DNA of 64,000 nucleotides from JAIOPA01 sp964655175 (lineage in GTDB: Bacteria > Eisenbacteria > RBG-16-71-46), in NCBI GenBank assembly GCA_964655175.1, contig CAZZLY010000002.1, positions 47,316 through 111,315 on the forward strand. Reading direction: 5' to 3'. Within the stretch, counting starts at the first letter, position 1. Each line of letters starts with the position of its first letter. Positions 8,542 to 16,396 of this stretch are shown here, piece by piece. The notes under the pieces were generated by a model. The model did not search any database, was not told where the DNA came from, and worked only from the letters and a program-made list of their open reading frames with translations. A program made the translations under genes and the position numbers.

Positions 8542-9195
8542 ATGCAGCACGCCACCATCGTCCTCTCCATGGACGAACCCACCCCCTCCGCGCCACGCTC
8601 GATCGGCGACGCCGCCGACGACAATCTGCAGTTCATCCGGCGCATGATGGCGCTGTCCCGCGAGTTCGCGGGCATCTCCGGACGGGCGATGATGCTCAGT
8701 GGTGCCGCCGCGCTCGTCGGCAGCGGACTCGCCACGCGCCAGAGCGATCGCGCCCACTGGCTCGCGGTATGGCTGGGATTGGCCCTGCTGTGCGCGCTGG
8801 GTGGGTTCATCGCCATGGCGGCCAAGTCGCGCCGCATCGGGCAGGGACTCGCGCAGGGTGTCGGCCGGCGATTCCTGCTGCAGTTCGCGGCGCCCATGCT
8901 GGCGGGCGTCGCGCTCACCACCCTGTTCGTCCGCCAGGGTCTGATCGCGCACCTGCCGGCCCTCTGGCTGCTGTGCTACGGCAGCGCGATCGTCGCGGCG
9001 GGGGCGTTCTCGGTGCGACTCGTTCCGCTCATGGGTTTGCTGTTCCTGGTGCTGGGACTGGCCGCCTGCGTCCTGCCGGACGCACGACTGCCGCTGCCCG
9101 GGATGGTGCACCTCTCCGACCTCCTGCTCGCGACGGGATTCGGTCTTGGCCACATCGTCTTCGGCGCGCTCCTGTCGCGCCGCCTTGGAGGCTGA
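8542..9195 (+). CDS. Membrane protein paired with a winged-helix regulator
   Basis: A 217-residue protein with a soluble N-terminus followed by five or six hydrophobic helices (for example residues 52-66, 73-95, 110-130, 135-160, 165-185, 195-210). The DDNLQFIRRMMALS segment followed by a hydrophobic 'SGRAMMLSGAAAL' helix resembles uncharacterised membrane proteins that sit next to HTH_34-type regulators. ATG 8542 is weakly served by GAGG at 8526-8529, so ATG 8569 is an alternative. The regulator gene begins 3 nt after its stop, which supports an operon. Function unknown; a sensory or sequestering partner of the regulator is conceivable. Confidence 0.7.
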   Translation: MQHATIVLSMDEPTPSAPRSIGDAADDNLQFIRRMMALSREFAGISGRAMMLSGAAALVGSGLATRQSDRAHWLAVWLGLALLCALGGFIAMAAKSRRIGQGLAQGVGRRFLLQFAAPMLAGVALTTLFVRQGLIAHLPALWLLCYGSAIVAAGAFSVRLVPLMGLLFLVLGLAACVLPDARLPLPGMVHLSDLLLATGFGLGHIVFGALLSRRLGG

Positions 9196-9198
9196 ACG

Positions 9199-9579
9199 AT
9201 GGCCCGTCAAAGCGGTGCCGCACGGCAGTCCGGGCCTCGGCCCGCGACCGCGAAGGTCCCGTCCGTGGTGACCGGCGCGCGCGCCGAGAACGCACTCGAC
9301 ACCCTCATCCACGAGCGCACGCGACTGGCGATCGTGAGCACGCTCGCCGTGCATCCGGTGCTGTCGTTCAGTGAATTACGCGACACGCTCTCGCTCACGG
9401 ACGGCAATCTGAGCGTGCACGCTCAGAAACTCGAGGCCGCCGGGCTGATCGAATGCCACAAGGCCTTCGAGGGTCGCGTGCCTCGCACCGAATTCCGTCT
9501 GAGCCGCAAGGGTCGCCGCACGCTCGAGGACTACCTGACGCACATGGAGCGGATCATCGCGAGCGTGCGCGAGCGATGA
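9199..9579 (+). CDS. Winged-helix transcriptional regulator (HTH_34-like)
   Basis: A 126-residue DNA-binding protein. The core TRLAIVSTLAVHPVLSF, then SELRDTLSLTDGNLSVHAQK (recognition helix) and the wing RVPRTEFRLSRKGRRTLEDY follow the MarR/ArsR-like winged-helix pattern of PF13601-type regulators. The first ~35 residues are a basic, probably disordered tail. GGAGG at 9187-9191 precedes ATG 9199. It is cotranscribed with the membrane-protein gene. The shared inverted repeats at 8468 and 9710 suggest it represses its own operon and the downstream DUF4173-like gene. No ligand-binding domain is present, so any signal may come from the membrane partner. Confidence 0.85.
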   Translation: MARQSGAARQSGPRPATAKVPSVVTGARAENALDTLIHERTRLAIVSTLAVHPVLSFSELRDTLSLTDGNLSVHAQKLEAAGLIECHKAFEGRVPRTEFRLSRKGRRTLEDYLTHMERIIASVRER

Positions 9580-9709
9580 CCCCGTGCCGCGGGAGTGCGC
9601 ACAGGACCGCCCGCGCGTCGTGCGCGCGCCGCGGTGCCCCTGCCGTGCGGTGCCGTCCCCACGTGAGCCGATCCACACGCCCTCGTCCACGCGTTCGCAT
9701 GTCCTTCCA

Positions 9710-9724
9710 CTTTGTCGCATAAAG
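9710..9724. promoter_or_regulatory. Second CTTT-N7-AAAG operator-like site
   Basis: CTTTGTCGCATAAAG has the same outer tetramers and spacing as the site at 8468-8482 and lies 26 nt before the DUF4173-like gene. The inner arm bases pair less well. Co-occurrence in the two adjacent upstream regions makes a shared regulator plausible. Confidence 0.45.
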
Positions 9725-9750
9725 CCCACCTTCCGATCGGAGCCCCGTCC

Positions 9751-11529
9751 ATGACGTCGTTCCCCGGAGGCCGCACCGGCCTCGCCCTCACGATCCTGAT
9801 GCTCGGTGTCGTCGGTGAATTCCTCATGTTCCACGGCCACGCGGGACTCGGGGTGAGCCTGTGGATGCTGCTCATCGCCGGGGCCGCCCTGCGGGTGTCG
9901 TGGACGCGGACCGAGCCCACCAACCGTGCGGCCCGGGTGCCGCTGGTGGCCGCGCTGGTGTTCGCCGCGCTGCACGCCTTCCGCGATGCCGAGCCCCTGC
10001 GCATCACCATGCAGTTTCTGTGGGCCAGTTCCCTGCTCCTGGCGGCGTGGCCCCGCGCGAAGCATCACTTCCTCGAGGCGACCACCGGCGAACATCTGCG
10101 CACGCTGCGCGACGGCGTTCTGCTCGGACTGCCCCTCCCGCTGCAGGCCCTGTTCCTCCTGAATCGCCCGCAGCAGCGCGACGAGCACCGCGCCGCGCGG
10201 TCCCGAGCCGTGATCCGCGGGCTGCTCCTCGCCGTTCCCGCCCTGCTGCTCCTGGGCGGCCTGCTGGTGAACGCGGAGCCGGCCTTCGCGCAGTGGATGG
10301 ATTCAATCCTCGACCTGCAGGCGCTCGTCACCGGCAGCTGGCACTCGGCGTTGTCCGCATGGTGGGCCGCAGCGCTGCTCGTCCCCTTCCTGCGCCGCGA
10401 CGCCCTGCAGCGTCGGGGTGGCGCGCGCGGCGTCTGGAAGGCTCTGGGCCGTCGCCTCCAGCGCGTCATGTACCCGGATGTGGAACCCGAGGACGACACG
10501 CCCGCGTCGCCGCCGCCGGTCGGATTCACGTTCGGCATCATCGAGGCCAACGTGGTGCTCGGCAGCGTGGCCGTGCTCTTCGTCGCGTTCATCGTGGTGC
10601 AGGCCGGAGCGCTCTTCGGCGGTCACGCCCATGTGCTGGCGAAGGCCCACCTCACCGTGGCGGACTACGCCCGGACGGGGTTCTTCGAGTTGTCCGCGGT
10701 GGCCGCCCTGGCGATGGCGCTGCTGCTCGCGTGCGGCGCCACGCGCGCGGCCGCCGGTCCGACCGCCCGCCGCGTGCAGCAGTGGCTCTTCGGCGTCACG
10801 ATCGCGGCCGTGCTGCTCATCACGCTCTCGGCGTTCCAACGCATGTCGCTCTACACCGCGCTGTTCGGCCTCACGCGCATGCGCGTCTACGTGTTCTTCG
10901 CGCTCAGCGGTCTCGCGATCGCGTTCCTGTGGCTGGCCTTCACCTCGTTCACCGAGCGGCACCGGCGGTTCGCCTTCGGCGCCCTCCTCATCCTGTATGC
11001 CACCGCGCTCGGGCTCGAGGTCGTGAACATCGACGATCTCGTGGTGCGAGCGAACCTGCCGCGCATGCGTGCCCGGCTCGCGACCACGGCGTGGCAGGAT
11101 TCGACGGCCGGCTCGATGTACGGCGACTACCTGGGGGGATTGGGCGCGGATGCCGTACCGGCCATCGTGGACGGACTGCTCACGCTGCCGCCCGAACGAC
11201 AGGCCGCGTTCCGTCCGTGGCTGCTCGGCAGCGCACCGAAGACGCGCTTGGCATGGCGGGAATGGACCTGGGGAAGCGCCCGCGCCCAAGCCGCCTACGA
11301 TCGGCTCCGGGCCACGCCCCTGCCGACGCCGCCCTCACCGCCCCCGTCGAGTCCGGCGGACACGACCGGCGGGCCCCCGACGATGGAGACGGCGTCGCCG
11401 CGCGGCGTATCCGAGACCTCGGATCAGCGCGCGAACCGCCAGCTCGCCTTGGCGAAGAACTGCCGACTCGTGGCGCGCCGGATCCCCTGGCGCACTTCAG
11501 GGTCCCAACCGCTGTTCACACCGGCGTAG
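9751..11529 (+). CDS. DUF4173-like multi-pass membrane protein
   Basis: A 592-residue protein with about ten to twelve hydrophobic helices over residues 5-430 and a soluble C-terminus. The central 'SVAVLFVAFIVVQAGALFGG' helix with the following 'LTVADYARTGFFEL' segment is characteristic of DUF4173 proteins, whose role is unknown. ATG 9751 with GGAG at 9739-9742 is chosen; GTG further upstream lacks a ribosome-binding site. The last ~35 codons run antisense through the end of the minus-strand gene at 11424, and this Pro/Ser/Thr-rich tail does not look like a domain, so the natural stop may have been lost by an indel or assembly error. Probably controlled through the site at 9710. Confidence 0.75.
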   Translation: MTSFPGGRTGLALTILMLGVVGEFLMFHGHAGLGVSLWMLLIAGAALRVSWTRTEPTNRAARVPLVAALVFAALHAFRDAEPLRITMQFLWASSLLLAAWPRAKHHFLEATTGEHLRTLRDGVLLGLPLPLQALFLLNRPQQRDEHRAARSRAVIRGLLLAVPALLLLGGLLVNAEPAFAQWMDSILDLQALVTGSWHSALSAWWAAALLVPFLRRDALQRRGGARGVWKALGRRLQRVMYPDVEPEDDTPASPPPVGFTFGIIEANVVLGSVAVLFVAFIVVQAGALFGGHAHVLAKAHLTVADYARTGFFELSAVAALAMALLLACGATRAAAGPTARRVQQWLFGVTIAAVLLITLSAFQRMSLYTALFGLTRMRVYVFFALSGLAIAFLWLAFTSFTERHRRFAFGALLILYATALGLEVVNIDDLVVRANLPRMRARLATTAWQDSTAGSMYGDYLGGLGADAVPAIVDGLLTLPPERQAAFRPWLLGSAPKTRLAWREWTWGSARAQAAYDRLRATPLPTPPSPPPSSPADTTGGPPTMETASPRGVSETSDQRANRQLALAKNCRLVARRIPWRTSGSQPLFTPA

Positions 11530-13757
11530 AACACCGTGCCGGGCTGCACGACGTAACCGAGCAACGCGTTGAGATCCAGATGCCGTGCGCTGGTCTCGTA
11601 TTGCGGATAGAACCGCAGCGAGAGTCGGCGCGTGAACTGCGCGTTCGCCTTCACGCCCACGAGCCACACCCCGAGCAGGTCGGCCGCACCGGGGCGATTC
11701 GCGAGTCGCAGTCGCACCACGTTGGCCGCCACGCTCAGGCGCGGATCGGGCCGCACCATGGCGTCGAGCGTCGCGCTCTCGCTCCACACGAGTCGTGAGG
11801 TGGCCTCGTCCGCGAACAGGATGGCATCGCCCACCTCGACGCTGCCCTCGATCGAGGCGTGACTCCAGTCCGCGTACTTACCGAACACCGAGACGCGCTC
11901 CTGCGGATACGCGCGCGTCAGCCAGTGCTCGTCGGTGTGCTGGAACGAGACGAGCGCGAACGCGTTGCGGCGGAACTCGAACTCGAGGTTCGAGTAGAGC
12001 TGCCCGTACTCGAGTCGCCCGGTGTGGTCGTGCACCACCAGCAGTTCGGTGTTGGGCCCGTATCGCTGCAACGCCCCGCCCTTGGGGAACAGGTCCCACG
12101 AGCCACCGAGTCGGCGATACGTGACGCCGATGAAGTTCTGATGCGCGAGTTCGTCGCGGTAGTACGGGCCCACGTGCCGCGTGCCCATGCTGAGGGTGCG
12201 CACCCCGTCGCGGTAACGCAGCCGCACCACGCCCATCCAGTCGCCGAAGCGTTCGCCCCGCCCGTCACCACCGAAGGCGCGCGTGGCCGCGGACGCGGGA
12301 CGCACGCGAGGGGCGTCCGCGAGCGCGACCGCGGCCGGCACCACACCGGGCCCCAGACTGTCGAACGCGGTGCCGGTCACGACCGCCTGTGCGTCCACGA
12401 GCCAGTGCTCGCCGAAGTGCGTGTGGGCATCGAGTCCCGCGAAGCCGTTCCAGGTGCGCCCCCCGACGATCACCGGATCGGGACCGAGCATCGTGTGGCG
12501 GCCCGCGTCGGCCTCGGGCGACTCGGTGTGCCCACCGGCGATGAAGCCCACGTTGGCCCCGCGCGGCAGCGGTCGCTGCGCGCGCACCACACCGAACCAA
12601 CCGGGGCGCGCATCGCGTGCGTCGTCACCGGTCGTGTAGCCCGAACCCGCGAGCGAGGCACCGCCGTGGTCGTGCACGAGCAGCGCGCCCGTGTTCCAGC
12701 CCGCCGCACGCCCGGTGAGCTTGAGGCCCCACTCCGGGTCGGCGATGCGGCGCGTCTCGACCAGATCGAGCGGCGTGTGGAACTGGTCGGCGCCCTCCAG
12801 GAAGAACGGCCGCTTCTCGGGGTAGTTGAGCGGGAAGCGCTGATTGACGCGGATCTGCAGCGCGTCGGCCTCGATCTGACTGAAGTCGGGGTTCAGCGTG
12901 AGGTTGGCGACGAGCGACGGCGTGATCGCCGCCTGCACGTCCAGACCCACGTCGGTCGTGCGCGTGCTCGACCACGGGCCCGTGCCGCCCGTGGGCCGCA
13001 GCGCGCGATCGCCCAGCGCCGCCGCGAACAGATAGGGCTCGACCGTGAACTCGCGCCCGCCGCGCACGCCGTCGAGCCCGGTGAGGTCGGCGGCCTGCAG
13101 CATGATCACGCCGGGCTCACCCACACGGTAGAGCGGCCACGTCGCGACCTCGTTCCACGACGTGCACTCGCGCCGCAGCCACACGCGCCACGGCCGATCG
13201 TGCGCCGAGATGCGCAGGATGCGGAACGGGATCGCGAGTTCGGCGGTCCATTCCCCGTCGCCGCGTGCGGCCGCGCCCTCCCACACCCCGTCCCACTTGA
13301 AGTCGGGCTGGTCGGTGAGGATGCCGTCGAGCTGCACGCCGTACGGATTGATGCCGAACACGTACGCCCGCCGACCGTCGCCGTCGGTGTCGAGATGCAC
13401 CGCCAGGTGGTCGCCGTCCAGCGCCTGATCGCGCGGCGCGAGCCCGGCGTGCGGCGCGCGACGCGCTTCGCAGCGGATCGCGAACACCAGCCGGTCCGCC
13501 GTGCGCAGCACGCGCACGCTCGTGGACTCGGACGGCGTCTGCCCCTCGCGCGGGCTCATGAGCCGGAACGCCGTGACCTCCGGCGCGTCGTTCCACGCCG
13601 CCTCGTCCAGCACGCCGTCCACGCGCACGCTCGCGGTCGTGCCACCCACGTGCAGCACGGGACGTTCGTCGGCGTGGCCGACCACCGCCACCGACAGGAG
13701 GAACACCACGAACAGACGGGACGTCACGTCACGGACGGCAGCGGGCACGAGGGTCAT
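11424..13757 (-). CDS. Secreted DUF5916/CBM9-like outer-membrane protein
   Basis: A 777-residue protein: signal peptide (residues 1-30), a CBM9-like domain (VRVDGVLDEAAWNDAP at about 45-60, through 'DGDGRRAYVFGINPYGVQLDG'), then a long DUF5916 region rich in alternating strands that ends in FFAKASWRFAR, an aromatic last strand typical of outer-membrane barrels. Related proteins are often found in FCB bacteria beside TonB receptors, with no proven activity. ATG 13757 is preferred: a -10-like TATCCT lies 9 nt upstream and no Shine-Dalgarno sequence is present, suggesting a leaderless mRNA. The gene converges on, and overlaps, the DUF4173-like gene by 106 nt. Confidence 0.85.
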   Translation of the reverse strand: MTLVPAAVRDVTSRLFVVFLLSVAVVGHADERPVLHVGGTTASVRVDGVLDEAAWNDAPEVTAFRLMSPREGQTPSESTSVRVLRTADRLVFAIRCEARRAPHAGLAPRDQALDGDHLAVHLDTDGDGRRAYVFGINPYGVQLDGILTDQPDFKWDGVWEGAAARGDGEWTAELAIPFRILRISAHDRPWRVWLRRECTSWNEVATWPLYRVGEPGVIMLQAADLTGLDGVRGGREFTVEPYLFAAALGDRALRPTGGTGPWSSTRTTDVGLDVQAAITPSLVANLTLNPDFSQIEADALQIRVNQRFPLNYPEKRPFFLEGADQFHTPLDLVETRRIADPEWGLKLTGRAAGWNTGALLVHDHGGASLAGSGYTTGDDARDARPGWFGVVRAQRPLPRGANVGFIAGGHTESPEADAGRHTMLGPDPVIVGGRTWNGFAGLDAHTHFGEHWLVDAQAVVTGTAFDSLGPGVVPAAVALADAPRVRPASAATRAFGGDGRGERFGDWMGVVRLRYRDGVRTLSMGTRHVGPYYRDELAHQNFIGVTYRRLGGSWDLFPKGGALQRYGPNTELLVVHDHTGRLEYGQLYSNLEFEFRRNAFALVSFQHTDEHWLTRAYPQERVSVFGKYADWSHASIEGSVEVGDAILFADEATSRLVWSESATLDAMVRPDPRLSVAANVVRLRLANRPGAADLLGVWLVGVKANAQFTRRLSLRFYPQYETSARHLDLNALLGYVVQPGTVFYAGVNSGWDPEVRQGIRRATSRQFFAKASWRFAR

Positions 13758-13766
13758 GGTCCGCGC

Positions 13767-13772
13767 AGGATA
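13767..13772 (-). promoter_or_regulatory. -10-like hexamer (TATCCT) 9 nt before a start codon
   Basis: On the minus strand TATCCT is followed by 9 nt without a Shine-Dalgarno sequence and then ATG 13757. This geometry puts the transcription start at or next to the start codon, as for leaderless mRNAs. Other genes in the window show it too (26833, 38088, 41164, 42631, 47693). Confidence 0.4.
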
Positions 13773-13838
13773 GCCGAGCGCGCCACGCTCCTCTAATGTC
13801 ACGGAGGTCCGTTCGCGTCCGACCTCGGAGGTGTCCCC

Positions 13839-14846
13839 ATGCTGCTCGCCGCGCTCGTCTCGTTCGCCGCGCTCGTCACCCCATCCCTCACGCTCGTCAC
13901 CTCCGGCGGCACGCCGACGCCGCTCGCGCACACCTACTCGATCGTGGCGCGCGACCCGGTCACCGGGGATCTGGGCGTGGCGGTGCAGTCGCACTACTTC
14001 TCGGTCGGACCCGTGGTGCCGTGGGCGGAGGCCGGCGTGGGCGCCGTCGCGACGCAGTCGCTCGTGCTCGTGGACTACGGGCCGAACGGACTCGAGCTCA
14101 TGCGCCGGGGGTTCACCGCCCGACAGGCCCTCGATTCGCTGCTGCGTGCCGATGCGCATCACGAGGGCCGTCAGGTCGCGATGGTGGACGCGCGCGGCGG
14201 CGTGGCCGCGTTCACGGGGGGCTCGTGCATCCCCGATGCGGGCGACGCGCAGGGCGAACAGTTCTCGTGTCAGGCCAACCTGATGGCGAACCCGCGCGTG
14301 TGGCCCGCCATGAAGGCGGCGTTCGAGGCCGCGAAGGGCGATCTGGCCGAGCGCATGATGCAGGCGCTCGAGGCCGCCGAACGCGAGGGGGGTGACATCC
14401 GCGGACGGCAGTCGGCGGCGATGATCGTGGTGCGTGCCAAGGCGAGCGGCAAGCCGTGGAACGACGTGCTCGTGAACCTGCGCGTCGAGGATCACGATCA
14501 TCCGCTCGTGGAGCTGCGGCGACTGCTGCGGCTGCGTCGCGCGTACAACCTCGAGGACGCCGGCGACAACTTCACCGCCGAGGGCCGCTCCGCCGACGCG
14601 GCGAAGGCCTATGCCGAGGCCGTGGCGCTCGCGCCCGACGTCGTCGAGTTGCAGTTCTGGGCCGCGATCACGATGTACACCAACGGCCAGCGCGCCGAGG
14701 CGCTCGCGCGGTTCAAGACCGTGTTCGCACGCGAGGCCCGCTGGGTGCCGCTCGTGGAACGACTGTCGCGCTGCGGACTCTTCCCCGCGGATCCCAAGGC
14801 GGTACGCGAGGTACAGGCGCAGGCGACGCCGAACGCCCCCTGGTGA
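13839..14846 (+). CDS. DUF1028 family protein with C-terminal TPR-like region
   Basis: A 335-residue protein. After a short signal-like hydrophobic start, residues 30-240 match DUF1028 (HTYSIVARDPVTGDLGVAV, then GVGAVATQ, GGVAAFTGGSC, and QGEQFSCQANLM), an Ntn-hydrolase-fold family suspected of amidase or peptidase activity. The tail 'NLEDAGDNFTAEGRSADAAKAYAEAVAL' onward reads as one or two TPR helices. GGAGG at 13827-13831 fixes ATG 13839. Reaction and substrate are unknown; secretion suggests an envelope or extracellular role. A strong bidirectional terminator follows. Confidence 0.85.
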   Translation: MLLAALVSFAALVTPSLTLVTSGGTPTPLAHTYSIVARDPVTGDLGVAVQSHYFSVGPVVPWAEAGVGAVATQSLVLVDYGPNGLELMRRGFTARQALDSLLRADAHHEGRQVAMVDARGGVAAFTGGSCIPDAGDAQGEQFSCQANLMANPRVWPAMKAAFEAAKGDLAERMMQALEAAEREGGDIRGRQSAAMIVVRAKASGKPWNDVLVNLRVEDHDHPLVELRRLLRLRRAYNLEDAGDNFTAEGRSADAAKAYAEAVALAPDVVELQFWAAITMYTNGQRAEALARFKTVFAREARWVPLVERLSRCGLFPADPKAVREVQAQATPNAPW

Positions 14847-14879
14847 ACCGGGGGGACCCCCGTTGCGCCGGAACACGAA

Positions 14880-14910
14880 CGAGCGCGTGACCGCAAGGGT
14901 CACGCGCTCG
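14880..14910. terminator. Strong bidirectional terminator
   Basis: A perfect 13-bp stem (14880-14892 with 14898-14910) around a 5-nt loop GCAAG, followed by TGTGTCTTTC on the plus strand. It separates the DUF1028 gene from the glycosyltransferase that ends at 14937 on the other strand. Confidence 0.8.
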
Positions 14911-14936
14911 TGTGTCTTTCACGAGGACCGCGGCTC

Positions 14937-16099
14937 TCAGGCCGTGCGGGTCCCCTTGTCACGGTGCGCGTGACGCGTGGTGAACGCCAGCATGCGCGCG
15001 ACCGCCTCGTCCCACAGATGTCCGCGTTCGACCNNNNNNNNNNNNNNNNNNNNNNNNNNNNNNNNNNNNNNNNNNNNNNNNNNNNNNNNNNNNNNNNNNN
15101 NNNNNNNNNNNNNNNNNNNNNNNNNNNNNNNNNGAGCAGACCGTTCACGCCGTCGCTCACGACCGCCTTGACCGGGCCGGTGGCGGTCGCGACCACCGGG
15201 CGCGAGGCGGCCATCGCCTCGACGAGCTTGATGGGCGAGAAGTAATCCGCCCCGGTCGCGTACGGCACCGCGACCATGTCGCAGAGCGCGAGGTGCGCGG
15301 ACATCTCGTGATGCGGGACGAGCCCGGTCATGGTGACCGACGCGCGGCTCGACCACGCGGTGCGCAACAGATGATTGCGCTGCGGGCCGTCGCCGATCAT
15401 GAGCAAACGCGCCGGCGTGTGCACCGCGACCTCGTCGGCCGCCTCGAGCAGCGTCGAGAGGTCGTGCCACGGGCGGAAGCTGCCCACGAACCCGATCCGG
15501 AACTCACCATTGCCGAGACGCAGACGCTCCTGGATGCGACGGACGAGCTGCGGGTCGGCTCCGTTGAGGAACGACGGGTCGGCCCCGTTGGACTGCACGT
15601 GCACCGGGAAGCCCTGGGGCGCCAGGGTCGCGATCCAGTGGGCGACCTCTTCAGACACGGCGATCGCACCGCGGCTCGCCGCGAACCCCTGCGCGAACGC
15701 CGCGCGGGCCTCCGGGACGCGGTCGAAGTTGCGATGACGCGCGGCCTCGACGTCGAGCGGCGCGTTCACTTCATAGACGTGCGGCACCCCGGCCTCGGCG
15801 GCCGCAAGGGCGCCCTCGGGCGAGAGCAGCGCGAGCCGCTCGATCACCAGATCGGGATCGACCTGCGAGAAGTGCCAGTCGAGTTCGCGGACGGTGCGCG
15901 GCTGCCGCAGCACACGGACGTCCAGACCACTCGCCACCAGGGACGCGTAAGACTCGGGCGCGCCGGGCGTCGCCACGAGCGCGGAGACTTCATGACCGGC
16001 GCGCAGCAGCGCTGCGACGACGGAACGAACGTGGACGGCTTCGGCCCTCATTCCACCGAAGGGGATGTTCAAGTCGGTGAGCAACATCACGATCCGCAC
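14937..16099 (-). CDS. Family 4-like glycosyltransferase, interrupted by an assembly gap
   Basis: GT-B fold: N-terminal acceptor domain starting VRIVMLLTDLNIPFGGMRAE, and donor domain with RIGFVGSFRPWHDL, LLMIGDGPQRNHL and the E-x7-E-like DYFSPIKLVEAMA. It is a close paralogue of the enzyme at 23049-24209. A 100-N gap removes ~33 residues after DGVNGLL; the coding resumes at VERGHLWDEAVARML in another phase, so the true gap length must be 2 modulo 3, most likely 98 or 101 nt. GTG 16099 has AGGAG 6 nt before it on the minus strand. It probably adds a sugar to the glycan made by the neighbouring operon; donor and acceptor are unknown. Confidence 0.8.
15034..15133. other. Assembly gap (100 N) inside a glycosyltransferase gene
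   Basis: Exactly 100 undetermined bases. The flanks are not repeats of each other, so this looks like a genuine unsequenced stretch within a single gene. Confidence 0.97.
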
Positions 16100-16232
16100 G
16101 GTGAACTCCTGTTCGGAAACGACTCCCTCTTGAGTCGGGTGCGGGCACAAGCGGGGGGTCCGCTTCATCTTCACAGGTGCGGTTTACGACTTTCTGATAC
16201 CGGCAGCGTGTCGGTTTTCCTTCCACTTCGTG

Positions 16233-16255
16233 CAATGTGGTCGGATCACACATTG
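16233..16255. promoter_or_regulatory. Inverted repeat CAATGTG-N9-CACATTG
   Basis: A perfect 7-bp inverted repeat with 9-nt spacer, 134 nt upstream of the glycosyltransferase start at 16099 and inside a 297-nt non-coding stretch (16100-16396) that is visibly richer in A/T than its surroundings. It could be an operator or upstream activator site; no other copy was noticed. Confidence 0.35.
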
Positions 16256-16396
16256 ATTCATGCGCGATGCACGGGACCGCTTGGCAAGGTGAACAAAGTC
16301 ACGCCATGGCACACCGTGTCACGCAGGGCGCGACGTTGTGCACCGCGGATGAACGCACCGCGGACACGGCAGCGTGCGCCGCGTCACCGCGAGCGA

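Noticed and set aside
13758..14903. N-terminal extension of the DUF5916-like gene by 382 codons
   Set aside because: It would run antisense through the whole DUF1028 gene; a signal peptide and a -10-like hexamer mark ATG 13757 as the start.
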